A stretch of DNA of 64,000 nucleotides from CS4-C045 sp963844115 (GCA_963844115.1 CAWJNN010000002.1:33520-97519); one strand, 5' to 3'; positions 27,301 through 36,625 are shown, numbered from the stretch's first letter. Made by a program: numbers and translations. The notes: generated by a model from the letters alone, not told the origin.

Positions 27301-28631
27301 GTTTCCGCGTCCGCGCGTTCCTGCCTGAATTGCTCGCGCGCGTCGTCGAGTTCGCGTTGAGCGAACTGGACTTCACATTCGTGCTGTGCGAAATGTTGTT
27401 CTGCCGAATCGCGTTGACGGACCCACTCTTCCCACTGTTGATCCAGATCGTGGCGCTTCTGTTCAAGTTGCCGCTGGGCGACGTCTAATTGCTGTTGAGC
27501 GTTTTCGAGTTCATCTTCGCGGCGGGCATGCTCCTCCACCAGCGTTGCCAGCTGCAGGTGATGCTGCTCGGAATGCCGCTGTACATCCTGTGCAAACGAT
27601 GCGCGCTGGGCTTCCCAGCTCTTCCGCTCGGCATGAAACCCGGCTTTCATCGTCGCCAGTTGTTGCTCGGCTTCTTGCTGCCGCTGTAGTTTTTCCGTCG
27701 CTTCTTCTTCCCGTGCGTGAGCTCGCTCCTGCAGCTCGGCCAACTCGGTCTGTTCTTCGTGTAGCTGCTGGTTGGCTAGATTCAGATCCTCCAGCTCGCG
27801 TGCGAGTTCTTCTCGCTCCTGCCGGATCTTTTTCTGGAGGCGGTTTACTTCCGCTTCGCGTCGCAGGACTGCCGGTTCACCAGCAGCTTGGGTCTCGTCG
27901 CGCTCGTTATGCTTGAATGCGGTTGGGCTTTCGGCCCGGGGTCGGGTTGCGTTCGGTGCGGGATCGTTGCCGGCAGCCTGCAGCGAGTTCATTCTCCATT
28001 CGTGCTTTTGGCGGCGCCAGGCTTCCTGAAGATCGGACAACGGCTGCCGTGGGTTCTGGCCCGGGTGTAATGAAGCAGAGGGTGATGGGGAGGGTGTAGG
28101 GGAAGCAGAACTGCTTGAGGAAGCAGATCCGGTGGAGTTTCGGACCGCTGCGGGGCTAGCGTCTGCGGCGGATCGCGTTGGTCGTGCCGATTGCTGAGTC
28201 TTCTGGCGATTAACGGGCGCCGTCGCCTTCGGCCTGGCGTCGGTTGCGTTGAGTGCCAGAACTTCGATTTCGAATGGACCGACCGTCAAATGGTCGCCCG
28301 CCGTCAAGCTCGTTTCGGCGAACAGCAGCCCATTGAGACGTACCTGGTCCGAATCGCAACGAACTATTGTCTCGCGGGCGCCCCGCAAGATTGTGCATCC
28401 CAACAAAGGGACCCCTTCGGCACGCAGCTGCAGTGAGCAGTCAGCCGTTGACCCAATGCCACACTTGGCACCGCGGAGTCGGACGATCTGACCGTCACGC
28501 TTGGATCCTCGAACTCGCAGTTCGATAAATCCAGGTGCAATTCCAAGCAGGGTTTTGGCCAGCGACGACGCAACCGTTCCGGGCATCGAGTGTGTTCTCG
28601 TCTGTGATATGTCAGCCTCAGCACCGGACAA
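24377..28631 (-). pseudogene. Giant FHA / coiled-coil / membrane protein, one frameshift as read
   Basis: The gene is read as two frames, 26838-28631 and 24377-26827. The N-terminus (about residues 25-125) is a forkhead-associated-like domain: VRLRGAKCGIGSTADCSLQL, VRLNGLLFAETSLTAGDHLTVGP. The usual phosphothreonine contacts (GR and SxxH) are not clearly present, so it may be degenerate. A Pro/Ser-rich linker follows, then about 900 residues of Glu/Gln/Ala-rich coiled coil. Two hydrophobic helices near the C-terminus (LLVAALSLTMGLLILNIS and MFGALIGIIAAMLWLVQAML) anchor it. Restored length is about 1,419 codons. A 150-codon block is tandemly duplicated; the spacing of 448 bp implies a 2-bp deletion near 26958. 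The role is unknown; a structural scaffold or kinase-signal reader is possible. Confidence 0.7.
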
Positions 28632-29189
28632 AGGGCCATATGCTGGCAGGCCGGAATTGACTCACGTGTATCAACTCCCTTGGAACATTTAGCTTACGGC
28701 AAGGGCGTGTCAACGAACCGAGGTCACTGAATCGCTCCCGATTGCTAGCGTTACCGGGCTGCTGCAAAAATTCGCTGCATATCTGTGACGGTTTTGTCGA
28801 TTATTCCAAAGCGACTGTACCGAGCGGTCTCCGGGTGCGGCGCGAAGTGCATCGCCCCGGGTGTCCGCAAAGTCGTGCGCCGGTCCCAGGACCGGCGGAA
28901 CGCCTGTTCGTGTCGGATTGAAAAACCGCAACTTATTGTTGCCCATGACTTTAGGGTTGTTCCGACGGAACCGGTGGCCAGGGTTTTCGAAAAGGATGGC
29001 CGAAATCCCTCACGCCCGGAAGCTGCGTACTATATTTACGTGGCCCGCCGAGGAGAGCGGCGTGTGGATTTGACGAGGAAATAGAGCGGCGCAAGAAGAG
29101 AAACTTCTCACGTCGCAAGGCAATATAAATGTTGGCCCGTCAATAGAGACTTTGTTGATCAAAGGCTGGATTCAAAAAGGGTAAACGAC
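28632..29189. other. Gene-free region upstream of the DksA-type gene
   Basis: No convincing gene is seen in these 558 bp. A short perfect hairpin (gccggtcccaggaccggc, 28879-28896) is present. The open frames here have no recognisable protein content. It probably holds the divergent promoters of the FHA gene and the DksA-type gene. Confidence 0.5.
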
Positions 29190-29636
29190 ATGGGACGTAA
29201 AGACTCAGTTCTCAATCTGCGCAGCATCCTCATTACGCGACGCAATGCTTTACGCCAGGCTCTGGCAGGCGACCTTAGCTCGTTGCAAGAGTTGCGTGCA
29301 CAGACCAGCGGCGACCTTATGGATGCCGCACTCGATTCTGCACAGGACGAAATTAACTCGCAGTTAGCCGAAGTGGAAAGCCGCGAATTGGCCAGTATTG
29401 ATAAAGCCCTCGAACAAATGCGCGGGGGATCCTACGGGGTCTGCGAACACTGCCAGAAAAAGATCCCGATGGCTCGTCTTAACGCGTTGCCTTATGCGAC
29501 GACTTGTATCGATTGCCAGCGTGAGGCCGAACGAGGTGGTGGTCCTGCAGGTGGAGGAGCGGACTGGAGCAGAGTCCTCGATTTGCCACAGGACAACGAA
29601 CTTTCGATTAGCGATATCGAAATGGATGTTACCTAG
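29190..29636 (+). CDS. DksA/TraR-family zinc-finger transcription factor
   Basis: This 148-residue protein has the DksA plan: a long N-terminal coiled coil (ITRRNALRQALAGDLSSLQ and LAEVESRELASIDKALEQM), then a C4 zinc finger, C-x2-C-x17-C-x2-C, in CEHCQKK...CIDCQ. It also has GGSYGVCEHC and RLNALPYATTC, which are strong family blocks. DksA-type proteins enter the secondary channel of RNA polymerase and help (p)ppGpp. The coiled-coil tip acids typical of E. coli DksA are not obvious, so the exact effect may differ. The start ATG follows aaaaaggg. Confidence 0.88.
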   Translation: MGRKDSVLNLRSILITRRNALRQALAGDLSSLQELRAQTSGDLMDAALDSAQDEINSQLAEVESRELASIDKALEQMRGGSYGVCEHCQKKIPMARLNALPYATTCIDCQREAERGGGPAGGGADWSRVLDLPQDNELSISDIEMDVT

Positions 29637-29668
29637 TTTGGCATGTGTGCCTGGTTCGCTGGCGATTG

Positions 29669-29735
29669 TCGACAGCACTGTGTATTTCAAAGGGTATTCC
29701 TTTCAAAAACACAATGCCTTTCGACAGCACTGTGT
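29669..29735 (+). repeat. 15-bp direct repeat pair
   Basis: tcgacagcactgtgt occurs at 29669-29683 and again at 29721-29735, flanking an aaagg-type short palindrome. It lies in the leader of the HtrA-like gene. Confidence 0.8.
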
Positions 29736-29884
29736 TTGCCGTAAATACGATGCGACCTTGGCATGTCACGATCGAGTATCGCGGGGGTTGTGACTGGCGA
29801 AGACTGGGGCTGACTGCGGGCCTTGTGGCCTTCCGGCCGTACCGCACGTATCCGTCCGTCCAACAAGACTCCGGAGTGCGTCTC

Positions 29885-31024
29885 ATGGTGAATGGACCCG
29901 AACGGTTTGCCCAAATCGCCTTTGCGTTCCTGTTCTTCCTGCCGCTTGGCAGTATGTCCGCGTCGGCTCAGCTGACGAAGACTGCGTCCACGACAGAAGC
30001 TCGTGATGCCGAATACGCGGCCCTGCGCCAAGCCGTGTCGGGCCTGCAGCGTCAGTCGAATATTCTGAAGCGCGTCGTCAAGCTGGTACGACCGGCGGTG
30101 GCCCACATCGAAGTCCATAAGGACGGTGGTGATCCGAGCCCAGATAATCCCGCGGACGAAACGGGATCCGGTGTCGTCTTTCGCAAGGATGGCAAGTACT
30201 ACGTGCTGACCAATCGCCATTTGATCGTCAACACCAGCCTGTCGAATGTCACCCTTACACTGGGGGACGCGCGAGTCCTGCGGCCTAAACAGAAGTGGAT
30301 GGATGCCCGCACCGATATCGCCGTGCTGGCGATCGAAGGCGAAAATCTGGTCGCTGCCAGATTCGGCGATAGCGACCAGCTGGAAATTGGTGACTACGTC
30401 CTCGCGATCGGTAGTCCCTTTGGCCTGAACCACTCCGTGACGTTCGGCATTGTCAGTGCCAAGGGTCGTCGTGACCTGGAATTGTCCGTCGAAGGTGTCA
30501 ATCCACGAGAGTTCATCCAGGATTTCCTGCAAATCGATGCGGCGATCAATCCCGGCAGCAGCGGTGGTCCGCTGGTCAATCTGCAGGGCGAAGTGATCGG
30601 AATCAACACAGCCATTGCCAGCACCAGCGGCCACAACGAAGGAATCGGCTTTACGATTCCGATCACCATGGCCAGCAACATTGCGTATCAGTTGGTCGAA
30701 CACGGTGAAGTCCGCCGCGGCTTTCTGGGCGTGCGACTCGATTCCCGCTTCACCGACTCTGACGCCAAACGCATCGGACTCGACCGACCACGCGGCGCTC
30801 GAATCAGTCTGATAACGGATGGTACGCCCGCCCATCAAGCCAACCTGAAGCCTGGCGACGTGGTATTGCAATTCGACGGGACCTGGATCGACGACGACAG
30901 TCACCTGGTCAATCGCGTGAGCCTCACCGCGATCAACGTCAAGGTTCCGATGCTGATCTATCGCGACGGCAAACAAATAACGGAACACATTACACTGGTC
31001 CGTCGCCCGCCCCACGCCAACTGA
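29885..31024 (+). CDS. HtrA/DegP-like periplasmic serine protease with one PDZ domain
   Basis: The ATG at 29885 gives 379 residues with a signal peptide ending near SASAQ (residues 25-29), which is why upstream open sequence is left out. The trypsin-like triad is visible: His in LTNRHLIV, Asp in ARTDIAVLAIEG, Ser in NPGSSGGPLVN. IGSPFGLNHSVTFGIVSA and EGIGFTIPI are family blocks. One PDZ domain follows (RRGFLGVRL, GTPAHQANLKPGDVVLQFDG). It should degrade or guard misfolded envelope proteins. The following gene is convergent, with only 7 bp between the two stops. Confidence 0.92.
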   Translation: MVNGPERFAQIAFAFLFFLPLGSMSASAQLTKTASTTEARDAEYAALRQAVSGLQRQSNILKRVVKLVRPAVAHIEVHKDGGDPSPDNPADETGSGVVFRKDGKYYVLTNRHLIVNTSLSNVTLTLGDARVLRPKQKWMDARTDIAVLAIEGENLVAARFGDSDQLEIGDYVLAIGSPFGLNHSVTFGIVSAKGRRDLELSVEGVNPREFIQDFLQIDAAINPGSSGGPLVNLQGEVIGINTAIASTSGHNEGIGFTIPITMASNIAYQLVEHGEVRRGFLGVRLDSRFTDSDAKRIGLDRPRGARISLITDGTPAHQANLKPGDVVLQFDGTWIDDDSHLVNRVSLTAINVKVPMLIYRDGKQITEHITLVRRPPHAN

Positions 31025-31031
31025 TTGGCTC

Positions 31032-31964
31032 TTAAACTCGGCTCGGCGCTAGTCCGCGAAGAATTGCGTCGACAACACCAGCCGCGTCGATCTCGATCGC
31101 GACATCCATGTTCGCTCGCCATTCCGGCGCCGGACGTCGATCGAAGACGGTAGCCCCGGTCGTCAATTCGCCCGAAAGCTCGACGTCACCCGCCATCGTC
31201 TCCATGTGAAACAGTTCCGGGTGCAGGGCGGCGACGAGTGCCACCGTGTCGTGTAGATAGATGCCTTCCAATCCCATATTCATGCGATAGGCCCGAAAAG
31301 CGTACGGCATCACCTTGCGTAACAGCCTGCCAATCGCTGAGTGTTCGTCCGGCAATTCGTCCAATTGGTCATAGGTCATCACGACCTGGCGGGTCACGTC
31401 CAGCGGAATCAGTGTCTTGGTAGTCGGCGACGTCAGAACAGCGCGGGCGGATTCCGGATCGCAATAGATGTTGAATTCGGCCGCGGGTGTCACATTGCCG
31501 TATTCAAGCGACCCCCCCATACAGTGAATCTGCCCGACCATTGAAACCACATCAGGATCACGAGCGAAGGCACGAGCGATATTGGTCAGCGGTCCCAGAG
31601 CAATGATCGAGACCTCGTCCGGTGCGGCGCGGACCTCGTCGCAAATGACCTTGTCCGACGGGTGCCGATTATGAAGTTCGGCGACTTCGAAGTAGGAGTT
31701 TCCCAGCCCGTCACCCCCGTTCAGCGGGCTTGAATCGACCCCGCGGCCGTTGTCCGGTTCGCGGGCCACGCCAATCCGAGGCCAGCGCGGCGGATCCAGT
31801 TGCTCGATAATCGCCTGAACGTTGCGGGTCGCCTGTTCGGCCGAAACATGCCCGGCCGTGGCGGTAACGGCAATCACTTCCAGGCGAGGGTCGAACAGCG
31901 CCATGCACATGGCGACCGCGTCGTCGATGCCGGGATCGACATCCAGGATTACCTTGCGGGCCAT
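31032..31964 (-). CDS. Inosine-uridine-preferring nucleoside hydrolase family protein
   Basis: The ATG at 31964 gives 310 residues starting MARKVILDVDPGIDDAVAM, with the calcium-binding DVDPGIDDA motif at residues 8-16. Other family blocks are TATAGHVSAEQATRN, SIIALGPLTNIARAF, CMGGSLEYGNVTPAAEFNIYCDPESA (the metal and base contacts) and EGIYLHDTVALVAAL, with the active-site histidine in LHD. It would cleave ribonucleosides to base and ribose for salvage. Substrate preference cannot be told. Upstream, trpD diverges. Confidence 0.92.
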   Translation of the reverse strand: MARKVILDVDPGIDDAVAMCMALFDPRLEVIAVTATAGHVSAEQATRNVQAIIEQLDPPRWPRIGVAREPDNGRGVDSSPLNGGDGLGNSYFEVAELHNRHPSDKVICDEVRAAPDEVSIIALGPLTNIARAFARDPDVVSMVGQIHCMGGSLEYGNVTPAAEFNIYCDPESARAVLTSPTTKTLIPLDVTRQVVMTYDQLDELPDEHSAIGRLLRKVMPYAFRAYRMNMGLEGIYLHDTVALVAALHPELFHMETMAGDVELSGELTTGATVFDRRPAPEWRANMDVAIEIDAAGVVDAILRGLAPSRV

Positions 31965-32234
31965 GCTCAGCCTCCGTGCCTGCCTCAATGCCTGCCGCGT
32001 GACAAACTCGTTCGTCACAGATCGAGAACGATTGTAGAACTGCTCGTGACGTCCAGCAAGTGCATACCTCCTGTGCATACCTGTGGCGCCGGGGTCGACC
32101 GGATGAGGCCTCCCAGCACGTTTCCCGCACTCCGGCTAGCCGACCGGTGTCTCGTAAAACGGGCCTGCAGTACAATCAGCCGTCGTGAGAAACCGAAGCG
32201 CGACTTACGCTGATCGCACACGAAGGCCTTGGTG

Positions 32235-33248
32235 ATGAGAATTGAAGCTGCAATTGGTCGCGTTCTGGCGGGTGACGATCTGTCGATGGATGAAACGGCG
32301 GACATCATCAACCAGGTTATGGATGGCCAATGTGGCGATGCCGAAATCGGCGTATTTCTGACGGCGTTGCGGGAAAAAGGCGAAGCGGTTAGCGAAATCG
32401 CGGGCGCCGCCGCGGCAATGCGGAAACACATGACCAAGATTCGCTCGCAGCGAGAACAAGTGGTCGATACCTGTGGCACGGGTGGAGATGCCTCCGGCAC
32501 CTTTAACATCAGCACCGCCGCCGCGCTGGTGGCGGCCGCGGCTGGCATCGCCGTCGCCAAACATGGCAACCGGAGCATCACTAGCAAGACGGGATCGGCC
32601 GATGTGCTGGAAGCGCTGGGGGTGAATGTCGAAGCGGACGTGCCGCTGATCGAAAAGTGCCTTAACGAACTAGGGTTTTGTTTTTGTTTCGCTCCGCAGA
32701 TGCATCCTTCCATGCGGCACGTCGCCCGCGTGCGCCGCCAACTGGGCGTCACGACGATTTTCAATCTCCTGGGACCGCTGTGTAACCCCGCATCGGCGCC
32801 GTTTCAATTACTGGGCGTGGGTCGTCCCGAAGTTCGCCAGTCGATGGCCGATGCGCTCGTGATGTTGGGGACTCAGCGCGCGGTGCTGGTCACCGGAGCG
32901 GATGGCCTGGATGAAGTGACACTGACCGGGCCGACCCATGTGATGGAAGCCAACGATCAAGTGCTGCGGGAGTGGGTTTGGTCACCCGCCGACTTTGGCC
33001 TGCCGGAAAGCTCGCTGGATTCGATCCGCGTCGACGGACCGCAACAAAGCGCCGACATGGTGCGTGCGGTTTTAGAGGGTGCAGCCGGCGTGGCGCGGGA
33101 CATCGTCGTCGCCAATGCCGCAGCCGCCCTCTGGACGGCCGGCAAGGCGGACGACCTGCGGCAATGTGCCGAACTGGCCGCCGCCGCGATTGATTCAAGA
33201 GACGCCTCGAAGTTATTGACCGATCTGGTCCAGCTCACCAATCGCTGA
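32235..33248 (+). CDS. trpD: Anthranilate phosphoribosyltransferase
   Basis: TrpD transfers phosphoribosyl from PRPP to anthranilate, the second step of tryptophan synthesis. The PRPP-binding glycine motif DTCGTGGDASGTFNIS is present, followed by AVAKHGNRSITSKTGSADVLEALG. The anthranilate channel is FAPQMHPSMRHVARVRRQLG and FNLLGPLCNP. TGADGLDEVTLTGPTHV completes the family. The ATG at 32235 gives 337 residues; TTG and GTG codons just before it are alternatives. It stands alone, without other trp genes. Confidence 0.95.
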   Translation: MRIEAAIGRVLAGDDLSMDETADIINQVMDGQCGDAEIGVFLTALREKGEAVSEIAGAAAAMRKHMTKIRSQREQVVDTCGTGGDASGTFNISTAAALVAAAAGIAVAKHGNRSITSKTGSADVLEALGVNVEADVPLIEKCLNELGFCFCFAPQMHPSMRHVARVRRQLGVTTIFNLLGPLCNPASAPFQLLGVGRPEVRQSMADALVMLGTQRAVLVTGADGLDEVTLTGPTHVMEANDQVLREWVWSPADFGLPESSLDSIRVDGPQQSADMVRAVLEGAAGVARDIVVANAAAALWTAGKADDLRQCAELAAAAIDSRDASKLLTDLVQLTNR

Positions 33249-33459
33249 AAACCTCTTAACGCCCCACTTTTATGGTGCTTGCCGCGGCCGTGCTAACCTT
33301 TTCTCTGCGCGTTACAGCTGATAGACTGGATCGCTTCATTTCGGACCAACGTCGGTCGGACTTGCCACTGCTCTTGAACACGAATCTTCAACGCGAATCT
33401 TCACGACAAGCTTTACCACGAATCTCTAGTACAAGTCTTAAATACGGAGCACACCGGTT

Positions 33460-33558
33460 ATGAGCAAACCAGGACGAATTTCGAAGAAAGCCAATCATGG
33501 CAAGCGACCCGCGAACAGCAAGGCCCGCAAACAGAAGCGCAAGAAGGTAAAGACCTAA
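33460..33558 (+). CDS. Very basic small protein, 32 aa
   Basis: ATG at 33460 to TAA at 33556-33558 encodes 32 residues beginning MSKPGRISKKANHGKRPAN and ending in a KRKKVKT run. About half of the residues are Lys or Arg and there are no acids at all. That composition fits a ribosome-associated or nucleic-acid-binding peptide, similar in style to bTHX and other tiny ribosomal proteins, though it is not obviously bTHX. I believe the same peptide occurs in other planctomycetes, which would need checking. It lies 45 bp before the FabZ-like gene and may be in its operon. It is too short for usual gene callers. Confidence 0.6.
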   Translation: MSKPGRISKKANHGKRPANSKARKQKRKKVKT

Positions 33559-33602
33559 GCGAGCAGCGTCGTCAGGGTAACCTACAAGCGGAAAGGCCGC
33601 AC

Positions 33603-34124
33603 GTGGCACGCAAAGAACCGATTGTTCCGTTCAGCGACTACGATCTGAATGTCGTTTGCGCCGATATTGAAGCGATCCGCCAATTCAATCCGCAGCGGCA
33701 CGAAATGGAGATGCTGACGGCGATTGTGTTGGAGGACTTCGAACGGAAGCTGGTCGTCGGTTATCTCGATACGTCCCCCGATGACTTTTGGTGCCGTGGT
33801 CACATGCCGGGCATGCCCTTGATGCCTGGTGTACTGATGTGTGAAGCGGCAGCCCAGTTGGCCAGCTACTTTGTCCAAAAGTACGACATAATGGGTGTCG
33901 AGATGATGGGCTTTGGAGGACTGGAAGATGTCCGGTTCCGTGGTGCCATCCGACCGGGCGACCGCCTGGTGATCCAGATCACCCAAGAAAAGGTTCGTCG
34001 CGGCGCGATTGTCGTCTGTCGCTTCCAAGGATACGTGGAGGAAAACCTGGTCGTCGAAGGCGAGATCCGCGGCATCCCTCTGCCGGCGGCCGACCTCCGA
34101 GGTGCCGATACGGTTGGGAAATGA
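33603..34124 (+). CDS. FabZ/FabA-like 3-hydroxyacyl-ACP dehydratase (hotdog fold)
   Basis: The 173-residue protein starts at GTG (33603). The active-site histidine is in FWCRGHMPGMPLMPGVLMCEAAAQLASYF, the classical FabZ H-x-P-G helix, and the acid partner is the E in CEAAAQ. FRGAIRPGDRLVIQI is the other conserved strand. The N-terminal 40 residues are longer than in FabZ proper. It probably dehydrates a 3-hydroxyacyl carrier-protein substrate in fatty acid synthesis, but may serve another acyl chain pathway. It precedes trmB after a heptad array. Confidence 0.85.
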   Translation: MARKEPIVPFSDYDLNVVCADIEAIRQFNPQRHEMEMLTAIVLEDFERKLVVGYLDTSPDDFWCRGHMPGMPLMPGVLMCEAAAQLASYFVQKYDIMGVEMMGFGGLEDVRFRGAIRPGDRLVIQITQEKVRRGAIVVCRFQGYVEENLVVEGEIRGIPLPAADLRGADTVGK

Positions 34125-34157
34125 CCGGTAAACGGTAAACGGTAAACAGTGATCACT
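34125..34157 (+). repeat. Heptad array (ggtaaac)n upstream of trmB
   Basis: Three copies of ggtaaac and one or two degenerate heptads (agtgatc) start at the stop codon of the FabZ-like gene and end 12 bp before the trmB ATG. Confidence 0.8.
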
Positions 34158-34169
34158 GGCGCTCCCTCC

Positions 34170-34835
34170 ATGTCTCGCCGAGTGCTTTCCAAGATCGACT
34201 CAACGCTAGATGTGTCGCGGCACCTTCTGACTTTAGAACAGTTGCCCTGCCCGTGGGACGCGACATTGCTGTTTGGACGCGAGGCACCGCTTGAGCTGGA
34301 AGTGGGCAGCGGCAAGGGTTTGTATCTCAGCAATGCAGCTGCGGCAGATAGCGATCGCGATTTTCTGGGAATTGAGATCTGGCTGAAGTATGCGCGGTTT
34401 TCAGCGGTCGAGCTTGCGAAACGCCAGCTACGTAATGCATGCGTTGTCCAAGGGGACGCAAACCGAGTGTTGGGCGAATTGCTGCCCGACGCTTCGCTGG
34501 ATGCCGTTCACATCTATTTCCCTGACCCCTGGTGGAAAACACGGCATTCCAAACGCCGCATCATGAACGCCAGATTCCTGCAACATGTTCAGCGGACGCT
34601 GAAAGCCGGTGGCCAGCTGCATTTTTGGACCGACGTGCAGTCGTACTTCAACAAATCGCTGGACGTGCTGAAACAAGAGACGGACTTAGCCGGTCCGTTT
34701 GAAGTTGAGCGGCGTGAAGCGGAACACTCGATGGATTACCGCACGCATTTCGAACGTCGCACGCGACTCCATGAAGAACCCGTGTATCGCTGTACGTTCA
34801 GGAAAAGCGGTAATCCAATGACCAAATCCCAATGA
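34170..34835 (+). CDS. trmB: tRNA (guanine-N7-)-methyltransferase
   Basis: TrmB methylates G46 of tRNA using S-adenosylmethionine. The SAM loop is LELEVGSGKGLYLS, then VVQGDANRVL and the family signature HIYFPDPWWKTRHSKRRI. ATG at 34170 (MSRRVLSKID) is preferred over GTG at 34149, which lies inside a heptad array. Length is 221 residues. The last residues, GNPMTKSQ, and the stop lie inside the following repeat array, so the true C-terminus may have been extended by repeats. Nothing is missing from the catalytic part. Confidence 0.92.
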   Translation: MSRRVLSKIDSTLDVSRHLLTLEQLPCPWDATLLFGREAPLELEVGSGKGLYLSNAAAADSDRDFLGIEIWLKYARFSAVELAKRQLRNACVVQGDANRVLGELLPDASLDAVHIYFPDPWWKTRHSKRRIMNARFLQHVQRTLKAGGQLHFWTDVQSYFNKSLDVLKQETDLAGPFEVERREAEHSMDYRTHFERRTRLHEEPVYRCTFRKSGNPMTKSQ

Positions 34836-34909
34836 CCAAATCCCAATGTCCAAATCCCAATGCCAAATCCCAATGTCCAAATCCCAATGTCCAAGTCCCA
34901 ATGTCCAAT
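34813..34909 (+). repeat. Double-heptad array (ccaaatc ccaatgt)n, overlapping the trmB 3' end
   Basis: About seven 14-bp units, each of two heptads (ccaaatc and ccaatgN). One unit lacks a base. The trmB stop (34833-34835) lies within it. Confidence 0.9.
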
Positions 34910-34990
34910 ATTTCGGAACTTCGACGTTGGAAGTTGAGCGTTCGATGTTCGCTCTCCAGCGCCCCGCCTCCTGCCTTCACGCTTCCCGCC

Positions 34991-36625
34991 TCACCCGACC
35001 GGCTGGTGGCTTTCGTACGTGCGGCGCTGATCGTCACCTTGCTGAGACTGATCCAGGGCGATCTGATATAGCCGCTGCCCGTGGGGTGTCGGGTAATCGC
35101 CGGTGATGCAGGCCTGGCACAGCTGACTTGCATCCATTCCGATCGCCGCGGCAATCGATTCAACGCGCAGGTACCGCAGCGAATCGGCCCCCAGGTCTGC
35201 GGCCATTTCGGCTTCGACTTCGCTGGTCAACTCGCGATCTTCCAGGAACTTTGCGGCAAACAACTCGTTGATTCGCGACATGTCGATCCCGTAAAAGCAG
35301 GGTGCAATGATCGGTGGACATGCCACGCGCACGTGGATCTCTTTCGCACCACCCACTTCGCGGATTCGTTTCAGCAGTACGCGCATCGTGGTCGACCGGA
35401 CGATCGAATCTTCGACTAACAAGACGCGTTTGCCTTCCAGCAGTTCGGGCAAAGGTGTGTACTTGGTCGACGCCTTGTGCTGACGATCGGTCTGGCCTTC
35501 GATAAACGTGCGGCCCGAATAGCGATTGCGAATCAATCCCTCGATCGAAGGCAGTTTCAAGCGATAAGCCATCGCGTCGGCGGCCGCTTTGCTGGTATCG
35601 GGAACAGGGACCACAACGGTATCTTCGTCCAGCGGTACCGATCCGTCGGCGATTTCCAGTCGAGCCAGTTCTTCGCCGAGCGCTTTTCGTGACAGATAGA
35701 CGCTGCGATTGTCCATCGTGCTGGCCACGTTGGCAAAATAGATCCATTCGAAAAAGCAGTGTGCCTTGCGAGGGCTGGGGGCGAACCTTTCGATGCTAAA
35801 CTGACCGTCGACGATCATGGCGGCCTGACCCGGCAACAGCGACTTGATACTGGACGGCTTGAATCCCAGGTTCAGCAGGGCCACACTTTCGCTGGCCGCG
35901 GCAAACAGGGGTCCTTCTTTGGCATAGCACAAAGGTTTCACGCCCAGGGGATCACGAGCGACAATCATTTCGCCCAGCGAGTTGAGAAAGACGAAACTGT
36001 AGGCACCATCGAACCGCTCACCGAACTGCCGGCACATGTCGATCAGCGACGGACCTTGCGACAAGGCCCGACTGATCTCGTGCATGATAACTTCGGTATC
36101 GTTATCGCGAGCCAGGTAATTGTCCGGATCTTGCAACAACTCGTTTCGCAATTCCTGATAGTTGGCCAGCTGGCCGTTGAAGGCAAAGCTGAACCACTTC
36201 TGTTTCTTGATGTGGTGGCGTTCGAAGGGCTGCGCGTAGCTGCGATCTTCTTCGCCACAGGTGGCATAACGGACGTGACCGATGGCCGCCCGCCCCGCAT
36301 ACTTCGTCATCAGGCTCTCGTGCTTGGCCCGATGCGACATCCGAAAGACCTCGGTGACCGTGCCCGTCTCCTTGAACGTATCGATCAATTGGTTCCGGTG
36401 CGGATTGTAGGTGCTCAAGCCGGCTGCCAACTGACCTCGATTTTGCACGTCCAGAAGAATCCGCGGCATCAGCCGGGACACGGCTTCCGGGTCGCCGCAC
36501 AACGGGCTGACTTCCGTTCCTGGCAAATGGTAAATCGCGGCCACGCCGCATTCATCGCGGATTTCGTCGTCGGAATCACCGCATCGATCACCATCACCTC
36601 TTTGATTACTGTGAAGATCGCTCAT
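34991..36625 (-). CDS. purF: Amidophosphoribosyltransferase
   Basis: PurF makes 5-phosphoribosylamine from PRPP and glutamine, the committed step of purine synthesis. This 544-residue protein has a propeptide-like N-terminus before the catalytic cysteine in DECGVAA (near residue 27). Glutaminase blocks are GHVRYATCG and FAFNGQLANYQELR. The PRPP loop is VLLVEDSIVRSTT. Cysteines for a 4Fe-4S cluster of the B. subtilis type are visible in HCFFEWIYFA, PPIIAPCFYGID and QLCQACITGDYP, so it is probably the iron-sulfur, oxygen-sensitive form. It converges on trmB and diverges from proB. Confidence 0.95.
   Translation of the reverse strand: MSDLHSNQRGDGDRCGDSDDEIRDECGVAAIYHLPGTEVSPLCGDPEAVSRLMPRILLDVQNRGQLAAGLSTYNPHRNQLIDTFKETGTVTEVFRMSHRAKHESLMTKYAGRAAIGHVRYATCGEEDRSYAQPFERHHIKKQKWFSFAFNGQLANYQELRNELLQDPDNYLARDNDTEVIMHEISRALSQGPSLIDMCRQFGERFDGAYSFVFLNSLGEMIVARDPLGVKPLCYAKEGPLFAAASESVALLNLGFKPSSIKSLLPGQAAMIVDGQFSIERFAPSPRKAHCFFEWIYFANVASTMDNRSVYLSRKALGEELARLEIADGSVPLDEDTVVVPVPDTSKAAADAMAYRLKLPSIEGLIRNRYSGRTFIEGQTDRQHKASTKYTPLPELLEGKRVLLVEDSIVRSTTMRVLLKRIREVGGAKEIHVRVACPPIIAPCFYGIDMSRINELFAAKFLEDRELTSEVEAEMAADLGADSLRYLRVESIAAAIGMDASQLCQACITGDYPTPHGQRLYQIALDQSQQGDDQRRTYESHQPVG

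Noticed and set aside
24465..27466. Several plus-strand ORFs inside the coiled-coil gene
   Set aside because: They are shadows of the Glu/Gln-rich minus-strand frame, with biased composition and no motifs.
28785..29084. Plus-strand ORF of 99 aa upstream of the DksA-type gene
   Set aside because: No recognisable protein pattern and it includes a palindromic repeat; probably non-coding leader.
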